In this document: positions 1-7,319 of the stretch, piece by piece
Layout: every line of letters starts with the position of its first letter
Position numbering within the stretch: the stretch's first letter is position 1
From: an uncultured Collinsella sp.
Lineage (GTDB): Bacteria; Actinomycetota; Coriobacteriia; Coriobacteriales; Coriobacteriaceae
Assembly: GCA_900545605.1 (NCBI GenBank)
Contig: UQZL01000010.1
Location: 1 to 53,946, forward strand
Reading direction: 5' to 3'
DNA: 53,946 nucleotides
Program-made: the position numbers and the translations under genes
The notes under the pieces: generated by a model
Databases searched by the model: none
Told to the model about the DNA's origin: nothing
What the model saw: only the letters and a program-made list of their open reading frames with translations

Positions 1-780
1 GGCCTGCACGGCAAGCGGCGCCGAGATGCGACGGCGGTACTCGGCCGAGCCCCACAGGTTGGTGCCGTAGCTCAGCGCGCGCACGGACGCGGCAAGGGCA
101 CGCAGCTCATCCTCGGAAGGCTGCTCGTTCACCAAGCCGCATGCCTCGCCCTGCAGCAGGGTCGCGCGCAGCGGACGGGCACCCACGGTGACATGCCAGC
201 TGTTGTCCCACCAGGCGGCGGTGACATTGAGCGAGGGGAAGTCGGTCGCGGCCTTGCGCACGGCCTCATAGCTCGCGCGGTAGTCGTGCTTAACGACCAC
301 GACGCGCTCGATCACGTCGCGCACGTAGCCCATGTCAACGAACTCGGCGAGCGGCACGCGGCCGGCACCCGTCAGCTCAACATAGGAATCGAGCGCGAGG
401 AAGGCAGAGAGAACGTCCGAGAAGCCAAAGCGGCCGTAGATGCTGCCGCCCACCGTGGCGGTATTGCGCAGCTGCACGCCCACGATGTCGTGGACGGCGA
501 ACTCAAAGACATTGTTGACAAGCGCGTTGAGCCCGGCATGACGCTCGAGCTGGCGCAGGGTGCACATGGCACCGATGCGAAACTCGGTCTCGGTCTCCTC
601 GATCTGATCGAGTCCGCAGGCCGAAAGGTCAATCGCCGTCGCCACACGACGCGAACCCAGACGCATCCAGATGCCGCCGCCCACAATCTTGTTGTTGCGG
701 TTCTTCTGCAAGAGCTCATAGGCTTCGGCCGCGTTTCCAACACGGACGTAGGTACCGAACTTGAGCACGTTCTCCCCCAT
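1..780 (-). CDS. FAD-binding subunit of a molybdenum hydroxylase (xanthine/CO dehydrogenase family), 3' end cut off
   Basis: About 260 codons are open from the ATG at 778-780 to the window edge, so the C-terminus is missing. The protein looks like the flavin subunit (XdhB/CoxM type) that passes electrons between a [2Fe-2S] subunit and NAD in molybdenum hydroxylases. Visible are the glycine-rich flavin motif KIVGGGIWMRLGS (about residues 31-43) and a second flavin region NTATVGGSIYGRFGFSD near residue 110. The GTGGAG ribosome site sits only two bases from this ATG, so the true start is uncertain. The catalytic and Fe-S subunits are not in the window. The substrate cannot be told; a selenium-dependent hydroxylase is possible given the selenium genes nearby, but that is inference. 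Confidence 0.85.
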   Translation of the reverse strand, partial: MGENVLKFGTYVRVGNAAEAYELLQKNRNNKIVGGGIWMRLGSRRVATAIDLSACGLDQIEETETEFRIGAMCTLRQLERHAGLNALVNNVFEFAVHDIVGVQLRNTATVGGSIYGRFGFSDVLSAFLALDSYVELTGAGRVPLAEFVDMGYVRDVIERVVVVKHDYRASYEAVRKAATDFPSLNVTAAWWDNSWHVTVGARPLRATLLQGEACGLVNEQPSEDELRALAASVRALSYGTNLWGSAEYRRRISAPLAVQA

Positions 781-842
781 CTCTCCACTTGTCCAGTACG
801 TTTAAGTGTACCAAACGAGGGGGCGCCGCCATCGTCACCATA

Positions 843-874
843 GAAAAAGGCTCCCAGCCGGATAGCTGGGAGCC
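843..874 (-). terminator. Intrinsic terminator of gdhA
   Basis: A 10-bp perfect stem (GGCTCCCAGC at 849-858 pairing with GCTGGGAGCC at 865-874), with a six-base loop. It is followed on the minus strand by five T, 28 bases past the gdhA stop. Confidence 0.9.
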
Positions 875-901
875 TCATCACATGCTATGTCGAGCGAAGA
901 T

Positions 902-2257
902 TTAGCAGACGCCCTGGGCGAGCATGGCGTCGGCGACCTTCAGGAAGCCGGCGATGTTGGCGCCCATGACAAAGTTGCCCTCCTGGCCGTACTCCTTGGC
1001 GGTGTCGTCCACGTTGTGGAACATGCCGCGCATGAGCTGCTCGAGCTTGCCGTCGACCTCCTCGAAGGTCCAGGACAGGTGCTCGGCGTTCTGGCTCATC
1101 TCCAGGCCGGACACGAGCACGCCACCGGCGTTGGAAGCCTTACCGGGCATAAAGGCGACGCCGTTCTCCTGGAAGTAGGTCGTGGCCTCGATGGTCGTGG
1201 GCATGTTCGCGCCCTCGCCGACCACCTTGCAGCCGTTGGCGACAAGCGCCTGGGCGTCCTCGAGCAGCAGCGTGTTCTCGCGAGCGCAGGGCAGCGCGAT
1301 GTCGCAAGGCAGCTGCCACACGCCGCGGCCGTCGCCCTCGTGCCACACGGCGTTGGGCTTCTCGTCAACGTACATAGCGAGCGTAACACCCTTGTCGTGG
1401 CCGGAGCGCTTCTTGTTGTAGATGTGCTCGAGCACGGTGTAGTCGATGCCGTCGGGATCCTCGACCCAGCCGTGGGTGTCGGAGCAGGCCAGCACCTTGC
1501 CGCCGAGCTGGGCGACCTTCTGAACCGCGTAGATGGCGACGTTACCGGAGCCGTGAACGACGACGTTCTTGCCCTCGAAGGACTCGCCGCGGCTCTTGAG
1601 GTACTCGTCCACAAAGTAGACCAGACCGTAGCCGGTGGCCTCGGTACGGGCGAGCGAGCCGCCAAAGGAGAGGCCCTTGCCGGTAAGGACGCCGGTCCAC
1701 TCGTTGGTCAGGCGCTTGTACTGACCGAACAGGTAGGCAACCTCGCGGCCGCCAACGCCCAGGTCGCCGGCGGGAACGTCAGTGTTGGGGCCAATATGGC
1801 GATAGAGCTCGGTCATGAAGGACTGGCAGAAGTGCATGATCTCGTTGTTGGACTTGCCCTTGGGGTCAAAGTCGGAGCCGCCCTTGCCGCCGCCCATGGG
1901 AAGGGTGGTCAGGCTGTTCTTGAGGATCTGCTCCAGGCCCAGGAACTTGAGCATACCCAGGGTGACCGTCGGGTTAAAGCGCAGGCCGCCCTTGTAGGGT
2001 CCAATGGCAGAGTTGAACTCGACGCGATAGCCGCGGTTGACCTGAACCTTGCCCTGGTCGTCGACCCAGGGGACACGGAACATGACGATGCGCTCGGGCT
2101 CGACGAGGCGCTCCAGCAGGGCGGCCTCCTCGTACTCGGGATGGGCGTCGAGCGCCGGCTGGATGGTGCCGAGGATCTCGGTCGCGGCCTGGATGAACTC
2201 AGGCTGCTCGGGATAGCGGGCCTTGAGCTCGTCGAGAACTTTCTGCGTGTAGCTCAT
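902..2257 (-). CDS. gdhA: NADP-type glutamate dehydrogenase
   Basis: 451 residues, the usual length of the hexameric bacterial enzyme. It interconverts 2-oxoglutarate plus ammonia and glutamate in the cytoplasm. The substrate-binding stretch YKGGLRFNPTV is near residue 89, the catalytic-lysine segment LPMGGGKGGSDFDPKGK near 119-135, and the nucleotide-binding region VVVHGSGNVAIYA in the second half. The start ATG at 2257 follows a GGAGGAAG ribosome site. It stands alone, with its own terminator downstream and promoter-like sequence upstream. The family match is very close; NADP rather than NAD preference is inferred from similarity to GdhA and was not tested. Confidence 0.96.
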   Translation of the reverse strand: MSYTQKVLDELKARYPEQPEFIQAATEILGTIQPALDAHPEYEEAALLERLVEPERIVMFRVPWVDDQGKVQVNRGYRVEFNSAIGPYKGGLRFNPTVTLGMLKFLGLEQILKNSLTTLPMGGGKGGSDFDPKGKSNNEIMHFCQSFMTELYRHIGPNTDVPAGDLGVGGREVAYLFGQYKRLTNEWTGVLTGKGLSFGGSLARTEATGYGLVYFVDEYLKSRGESFEGKNVVVHGSGNVAIYAVQKVAQLGGKVLACSDTHGWVEDPDGIDYTVLEHIYNKKRSGHDKGVTLAMYVDEKPNAVWHEGDGRGVWQLPCDIALPCARENTLLLEDAQALVANGCKVVGEGANMPTTIEATTYFQENGVAFMPGKASNAGGVLVSGLEMSQNAEHLSWTFEEVDGKLEQLMRGMFHNVDDTAKEYGQEGNFVMGANIAGFLKVADAMLAQGVC

Positions 2258-2323
2258 GCTTCCTCCAATTGATGGAAAAGAAAAATGTCAGTCGCGACAC
2301 CCCATGCGCCGCGAGCTTTATCG

Positions 2324-2359
2324 AGTATGGATAATATCGCACTGTTGCAGCAAAGTTTC
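2324..2359 (-). promoter_or_regulatory. Possible gdhA promoter
   Basis: On the minus strand, TTGCTG and CATACT are 18 bases apart. A second overlapping reading is GAAACT - 17 - TATTAT. The leader to gdhA would be about 60 bases. This is motif resemblance only. Confidence 0.35.
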
Positions 2360-2467
2360 GCATAAGCCGACGAGCAGATGTTTCGTTTTGATTACGATGC
2401 AGGTAGATGCGTTTTTGAGTGCCTGACGTGCAAAACCTGTGTTTCAAACCTGTTTCGTCCACGTGTT

Positions 2468-2512
2468 CCAAACCACCACATTGGGGACAGGCACCTTTGT
2501 GGTGGTTTTGGT
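2468..2512. repeat. Hairpin repeat with CCACCACA arms
   Basis: CCAAACCACCACA (2468-2480) is complementary to TGTGGTGGTTTTGG (2499-2512), apart from one bulged base. The loop contains GGGGACAGGCACC. It lies two bases past the stop of the DUF3343 gene, so it may end that minus-strand unit, although no T-run follows. The loop recalls the GGGACTGT / GGGACAGTCCC cores of the hairpins near 44.5 and 45.0 kb. Confidence 0.7.
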
Positions 2513-2514
2513 GG

Positions 2515-2910
2515 TTAGAGGACGAGCTGATGGTAGTCGGCGGGGGTTACGCGGCCTTCGGTAGCAGCGCGGAAGGCGGCGAGCGCATCGCCGGAGAACG
2601 GCATGACCCAGCACAACCCACAGCCAGCGGTAATGGAGCCGGGCAGCGGCATGATGTGCCCGGGCACACCGGCGGCAAGGCACAGCTGCTCGCATTCCAT
2701 CACATCGAAGGTGCTGTCAAACGACACGATAATCTTGCGCTCGTGGTCGAGGGCATCACCGGACGGGCCTTCGCGGTGTGCCTCACGATACGCCGCAGCG
2801 GCCGCTTCCTCTTCCGCAGTATGTCCACAGCTACCGCAGCCGCAGGTACAGGGCTCGGAACCATCGCAAGTGCAAGGCTCTCCCGTGTCGGGACAAATAT
2901 CGTGAGACAT
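2515..2910 (-). CDS. DUF3343 putative Se/S carrier with Cys-rich N-terminus
   Basis: 131 residues. The C-terminal ~75 residues match DUF3343, a small family found with selenium genes and suggested to carry Se or S: a strand-helix start IIVSFDSTFDVMECEQLC, then PLPGSITAGCGLCW with the family GCGL motif. Ahead of it is an unusual segment with seven cysteines in the first 28 residues (C6, C13, C15, C21, C23, C25, C28), which looks metal- or selenium-binding. The start ATG at 2910 follows TTGGAG; the second DUF3343 gene (30515-30766) has almost the same bases before its start, TTGGAGTTGCCATG. It is the last gene after mobA (15-base gap). The family's biochemical role is not established. Confidence 0.75.
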   Translation of the reverse strand: MSHDICPDTGEPCTCDGSEPCTCGCGSCGHTAEEEAAAAAYREAHREGPSGDALDHERKIIVSFDSTFDVMECEQLCLAAGVPGHIMPLPGSITAGCGLCWVMPFSGDALAAFRAATEGRVTPADYHQLVL

Positions 2911-2925
2911 GGCAACTCCAATCGT

Positions 2926-3558
2926 CTAGGCGAGTAACTCGGCCGCCGCAAACTCCTCGGGCGTATTGACGTTCTCGAAGCAGAGCGTCGAACCCGCGGC
3001 CTCAACGATCTGCGGCTCATCCATATAACCAGCCTGAACGCGATTGATCAGGCAGCGAATACGCTGGCGGTCGCAGGCGAGCAGCTCTTGGGCAACCGGC
3101 GCACACGCGTCACGGCGCCAGACGGCGCAAAGCGGCTCAATCCCCCGCTCCTCGCGCGGCACGCACACGTCGAGCGCCTCGGCCTCAACACGATCGGCAA
3201 GCGCGCCGATGAGTTCCGGCGAGACAAACGGCATATCGCAGGCGACGATCGCCGCGAGCGGCAATCGGGCGGCGGCCAACGAGCTCGCGATGCCGCGCAT
3301 GGCACCCGCCGGCCCCTCAAGGTCCGACACTATTCGCGGCACTAGACCGCCAAACGTGCGCTCCTCAAGATAGGCAAGCTCGCTGGGGCGCGAAGTCGTC
3401 ACGACCAACTCGCCGGCAACTGGCGCCAGCCGACCCAGCACGCGCTCGATGAGCGGCTCGCCGCAAAACGCCATGCGTGCCTTATCGCAGCCCATGCGCG
3501 ACGACAGCCCGCCCGCCTGGACGACGCAAGAAAGATCGGCTCGTCTTACGGTAGTCAT
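2926..3558 (-). CDS. mobA: Molybdenum cofactor guanylyltransferase-like protein
   Basis: 210 residues from the ATG at 3558; the open frame goes further upstream, but that part covers tRNA-Sec. MobA-type enzymes attach GMP to Mo-molybdopterin to give the bis-MGD cofactor used by formate dehydrogenases. The nucleotide-binding signature VVQAGGLSSRMGCDKARMAF is at residues 11-30, followed by the ACDMPFVSPELI motif near 105-116 with the metal-binding aspartate. A molybdopterin cytidylyltransferase for xanthine-dehydrogenase-type enzymes is the main alternative. The bis-MGD enzymes in this island (FdhF and the 7320-9437 protein) favour MobA. It lies just after tRNA-Sec and its terminator. Confidence 0.85.
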   Translation of the reverse strand: MTTVRRADLSCVVQAGGLSSRMGCDKARMAFCGEPLIERVLGRLAPVAGELVVTTSRPSELAYLEERTFGGLVPRIVSDLEGPAGAMRGIASSLAAARLPLAAIVACDMPFVSPELIGALADRVEAEALDVCVPREERGIEPLCAVWRRDACAPVAQELLACDRQRIRCLINRVQAGYMDEPQIVEAAGSTLCFENVNTPEEFAAAELLA

Positions 3559-3650
3559 ACGGCAAAACACCCCCATCGGCATGCTCGAAACCCTATGCAC
3601 GAAGCTAAATACCGCCGCCGAAATAGCGGCGCTACGAAAAGCTCGTGCAA

Positions 3651-3704
3651 AAACAAAACAGCGCCTTTGCGGCACGCAGCAAGACCGCGAGCACAAAAGC
3701 GCTG
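3651..3704 (-). terminator. Intrinsic terminator after tRNA-Sec
   Basis: An 11-bp stem (CAGCGCTTTTG with CAAAGGCGCTG on the minus strand, one G-T pair) and then TTTTGTTTTTG, beginning about 9 bases past the tRNA 3' end. Confidence 0.75.
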
Positions 3705-3712
3705 GTAGCGTG

Positions 3713-3809
3713 TGGCGGGAACGTATGTGAATCGAACACATCCAAGACGTTTTGCACGCCTCGCAACGGTTTTGAGGACCGCGGAGCCCACCGGAGCCCA
3801 TCCGTTCCC
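3713..3809 (-). tRNA. selC: Selenocysteine tRNA, anticodon UCA
   Basis: 97 bases with encoded CCA. The acceptor GGGAACG pairs with CGTTCCC. The anticodon arm GCGGT-CCTCAAA-ACCGT presents UCA. A long variable arm follows, and the T arm is ATGTG-TTCGATT-CACAT. The length, UCA anticodon and long extra arm identify the UGA-reading tRNA-Sec. Its 5' end is only 36 bases after the selB stop, so selA-selB-selC may be made as one transcript and processed. Confidence 0.95.
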
Positions 3810-3845
3810 AAGTGCGGAGGTATTTTACCAAACCGAGCAGCCAAT

Positions 3846-5813
3846 CTAGCGCAGGGAGCGCAGGCCGCCGGCCTCCTTGTCGAGTACCGTAAAGCGCACG
3901 GCATCCAGGTGCTCCAAGATGCTGATGGCACGCTTGCGCGACACGCCCAGCGTCTCGCGCAGCACGCTCGTGGTGGCAGCACCGCCGGCGTCGGCAATGG
4001 CAGCGGCGACGAGCTCACGCGCGTGGGCCTCAGCGGCAGCAGACAGGGCAACGTCGCGCTCGACCTTCACGATCGAGCGGTTGAGCGAAAGCTCGCGCAG
4101 GGCGCGCGTCATGGTGTCGCGATCGAGCTGCAACTGCTCGCCCACCTCGGGCAACGTCGGTGCATCGAGGCCGGCTTCATCCAGCAAGGCAACGATACGT
4201 TCGCAGGCCTCGCGCACCACGCGTGCCGCGGCGGCAGCAGAGTGCGGGTCGAACACCTCGGCACCCTCCGAGGCACACACGCCGCGCGAGCAGCCCTCGG
4301 AAATCAGGGCTGCGGCAACTGTATCATCAGCGGTAGGCCACGCAGCATGAGCAACGGCGCCGGGCGTAAAGCCCGTTTCCTTGGGAGCTGCCGCGTGCAT
4401 GGCTGACAAGCTTGAGGCGAGCGAGTCCATTGCGGCGTCGAGCCCAACAGCGCTCGCGTATAGCGCCACGTCGCCCGCGGTAAGCACGCGCACCGTGCCC
4501 TGGTCCGCCAGTACACGCAACGCAGCGTCGACATCGCGGGCAACAAGATCCAGTGCCGCGGCAACATCAATTGCCGTAACCGGCAGCGTCTGTAGCGCCA
4601 GCCAAGCGCCCACACCGCCCGCGATATCGCCGGACTCGAGCGCCGCATACAGCGCACGCTCCCCTTCAGAAAGCTCGCGCGAGCGACGGCAGCGCGAAAG
4701 CAGCACGCGCCCGCCGCCAACAAGCATCACGGGCGAATAGGACAGCACTACGGCATGGTCCCCGGCACGTAGCGGCAGCGAGTTTTCCAAGCGCACTTGA
4801 ACGATACGGGTCTCGCCCACCGCCATGGGGGCCTCACCCTCCATGAACATGATGCGACCGACAACCTCAGCCGTACCCGCCATCACGTGCACACGCGCAC
4901 CCGACTCGAGCACACGCGGCTTAGCTCCCTCGCGACCCAAATACGTAAACGTCATCATAAAGCGCATCGTCTGGCCAAAGTGGCCCGCCACGCCCAGCAT
5001 CTCACCGCGATCGAGCGCGGCGACACCATCGCCCACCAAGTTGAGCGCCACGCGCTGTCCGGGCAGTGCTCGCGGCGTATCGCCATGCACCTGAATCCCG
5101 CGCACGCGACAGACCGTACGCGACGGCAACGCGACGAGCTCATCCCCCACCGCGACGGGCGCATCGTGCAACGTTCCCGTCACCACGGTACCGGCGCCCT
5201 TGATCGTAAAGCAGCGGTCGATGGGCAGACGCGGCGCGGCATCGGTGCGCTCGGCACGGTCGCGGCAGGAATCCCAGCAAGCGGCAACCTGCTCGTCGAG
5301 CGCAGCCAGCAGGTCATCGATCCCCGCGCCGGTCTTGGATGACACGGGCACGATCGGCGCGTCCGCAAACACGGTACCCGACAAAAAGTCATCGACATCG
5401 AGCTCGGCAAGCTCGGTCATCTCGGCGTCGGTCAGGTCGCACATCGTCAGCGCGACCACCATGTGTGTGACGCCCAGCAGCTCCAGCACATGCACGTGCT
5501 CGCGGGTCTGCGGCATCACGCCTTCGACGGCCGATACCACCAGCACAGCAACGTCGATGCCCGTGGCACCCTGCACCATGGCGCGCAGATAATGCGCGTG
5601 GCCCGGCACGTCGACCAGGCCAACGATCTTGCCACTCGGCAGCGCCAGCTCGCCAAAGCCAAGCTCAACGGTCATGCCGCGACGACGCTCAACTTCCAGG
5701 CGGTCGGGGTTTTTACCCGTCAGCGCCTCGATGAGCGCCGACTTACCGTGGTCGACATGTCCCGCCGTACCTACGATAACGGGGCATTCCACCAACGCTT
5801 CGGCCCCACTCAT
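3846..5813 (-). CDS. selB: Selenocysteine-specific elongation factor
   Basis: 655 residues from the ATG at 5813, chosen because it overlaps the selA stop as ATGA. SelB binds GTP, Sec-tRNA and the SECIS hairpin of the mRNA and delivers Sec at UGA. The N-terminal GTPase shows GTAGHVDHGKS (G1, near residue 13) and VDVPGHAHYL (G3). The G4 box reads TMCD where the family usually has T/NKxD, a small oddity. Domains 2 and 3 follow, and the C-terminal half holds the winged-helix repeats that bind SECIS RNA. It is translationally coupled to selA. The presence of tRNA-Sec and two in-frame UGA genes in the window supports the role. Confidence 0.96.
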   Translation of the reverse strand: MSGAEALVECPVIVGTAGHVDHGKSALIEALTGKNPDRLEVERRRGMTVELGFGELALPSGKIVGLVDVPGHAHYLRAMVQGATGIDVAVLVVSAVEGVMPQTREHVHVLELLGVTHMVVALTMCDLTDAEMTELAELDVDDFLSGTVFADAPIVPVSSKTGAGIDDLLAALDEQVAACWDSCRDRAERTDAAPRLPIDRCFTIKGAGTVVTGTLHDAPVAVGDELVALPSRTVCRVRGIQVHGDTPRALPGQRVALNLVGDGVAALDRGEMLGVAGHFGQTMRFMMTFTYLGREGAKPRVLESGARVHVMAGTAEVVGRIMFMEGEAPMAVGETRIVQVRLENSLPLRAGDHAVVLSYSPVMLVGGGRVLLSRCRRSRELSEGERALYAALESGDIAGGVGAWLALQTLPVTAIDVAAALDLVARDVDAALRVLADQGTVRVLTAGDVALYASAVGLDAAMDSLASSLSAMHAAAPKETGFTPGAVAHAAWPTADDTVAAALISEGCSRGVCASEGAEVFDPHSAAAAARVVREACERIVALLDEAGLDAPTLPEVGEQLQLDRDTMTRALRELSLNRSIVKVERDVALSAAAEAHARELVAAAIADAGGAATTSVLRETLGVSRKRAISILEHLDAVRFTVLDKEAGGLRSLR

Positions 5814-7267
5814 CGGCGCACCGCCTTGGCAACGCATGCGACAAGCGTCGATGCCGCCGTCTCGATATCGCGCTCGCCCACAAGCGTACGGACGTCAAAC
5901 AAAATGCGATCGTGCGAGGTTCGCGTGACGACCGGCGTGTCGAAGTCCTGGACAAGCGAGCGCTTGAGCGCGTCGACCGTCAGGCGCTCGTCAACAAGAC
6001 GCACGGCAACGCACATCGTGGGCAGCTCCACGGTAGGCAGCGAGCCGCCACCGGGGGTCGACGATTCCTCGACAATCTCCAACTCAACGGCGCACGGGCA
6101 ACCGGCCTTATCGAGCCCAGCGACCATACGATCGCGCAGCTTGCGGGCACGTCGCTCCAGATGAGCCTGCGGAAGCGTGAGCATGCTGAGCACCGGAATA
6201 TCGCGATGGGCAACATCGGCGCCGTCCATGTAGATTCGCAGCGTGGCCTCGAGCGCCGACAGAGCCAGTTTGCCCGGACGCAGAGCGCGCATGAGCGGAT
6301 GTGCGCCGCAGGCCTGGACCAGATCGCGACGACCCATGATAATGCCCGCCTGTGCGGCACCGAGCAATTTATCGCCCGAGCACGACACCAGATCGAGCCC
6401 TGCCGAAACCGAAGACGGCGTGGTTTCTTCGCCGCCGCGCACCAAGATGTCGTCAGGCAACAGTGCCCCCGAGCCCTGGTCTTCATAGAACAGCAGGCCG
6501 TGCTTATGGGCCAGTGCGGCGAGTTCCCTTGAGCTCACTTCCTCGTGAAAACCCTCGATGCGATAGTTGGAAGGATGAACCTTCAGGATCATGGCCGTTT
6601 CGGGCGTGATGGCGCGCCCGTAGTCGCCCAGATGCGTGCGGTTGGTGGCGCCGACCTCGACGAGTTTGGCGCCCGAAGCCGCCATGACATCGGGGATGCG
6701 GAAGCTGCCGCCGATCTCGACAAGCTCGCCGCGGCTGACGATAACCTCTTTGCCCGCGGCATGAGTCGCCAGCACCAGCAGCACCGCGGCGGCATTGTTG
6801 TTGACGACCAGCGCATCCTCGGCACCGGTGAGTGAGCGGATCAGTTGCGCGGCATGCTCCTTGCGCGACCCGCGCGAGCAGGTGTCGACGCTGTACTCGA
6901 GCGTGCTATACCCGCGCGCAACCTCGGCCACGGCCTTGGCGGCCGATTCCGCGAGCGGGGCGCGACCCAGATTGGTATGGATAACGACACCCGTAGCGTT
7001 GACGGCAGGACGCAAGCTCGGCAGCGCGGAGCGATGCGCACGCCACTCGATGGCCGATGCCAGCTCGCGCTTGGAGCGCGGATCGGCGCCGGCACGAATC
7101 GCGGCGCGCTCCTCGTCGAGCTCGGCCGTGACGGCGGCATGCACCACCGCGTCGCAGGTCTCCCCCGCCGCCTTCACCACCGGCCACTCGGCAAGCAGCT
7201 CGTTGACGGAAGGAATGGCGCGCAGGCGGGCGCGCACCTCATCGGACATGTTCTGGCTATCGCTCAT
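5810..7267 (-). CDS. selA: L-seryl-tRNA(Sec) selenium transferase
   Basis: 485 residues; a PLP enzyme that turns seryl-tRNA-Sec into selenocysteyl-tRNA-Sec with selenophosphate. Visible are the family N-terminus RLRAIPSVNELL, the ATGVVIHTNLGRAPL block near residue 92, YSTLEYS, NNNAAAVLLVL, and the PLP-lysine segment SCSGDKLLGAAQAGIIMG. The start ATG at 7267 has AAAGG six bases upstream. The upstream neighbour is a molybdopterin oxidoreductase 52 bases away; downstream it overlaps selB by four bases. Confidence 0.97.
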   Translation of the reverse strand: MSDSQNMSDEVRARLRAIPSVNELLAEWPVVKAAGETCDAVVHAAVTAELDEERAAIRAGADPRSKRELASAIEWRAHRSALPSLRPAVNATGVVIHTNLGRAPLAESAAKAVAEVARGYSTLEYSVDTCSRGSRKEHAAQLIRSLTGAEDALVVNNNAAAVLLVLATHAAGKEVIVSRGELVEIGGSFRIPDVMAASGAKLVEVGATNRTHLGDYGRAITPETAMILKVHPSNYRIEGFHEEVSSRELAALAHKHGLLFYEDQGSGALLPDDILVRGGEETTPSSVSAGLDLVSCSGDKLLGAAQAGIIMGRRDLVQACGAHPLMRALRPGKLALSALEATLRIYMDGADVAHRDIPVLSMLTLPQAHLERRARKLRDRMVAGLDKAGCPCAVELEIVEESSTPGGGSLPTVELPTMCVAVRLVDERLTVDALKRSLVQDFDTPVVTRTSHDRILFDVRTLVGERDIETAASTLVACVAKAVRR

Positions 7268-7319
7268 GTGCGGCCTTTCAAAAGAAACGTGGATCAGTCG
7301 AATACATCAGCTGAGTCAA

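Noticed and set aside
887..2272. A 461-codon plus-strand frame opposite gdhA
   Set aside because: Mirror of gdhA codon bias; the minus-strand protein is a clear GdhA.
3559..3831. Upstream extension of mobA
   Set aside because: It runs through tRNA-Sec and its terminator.
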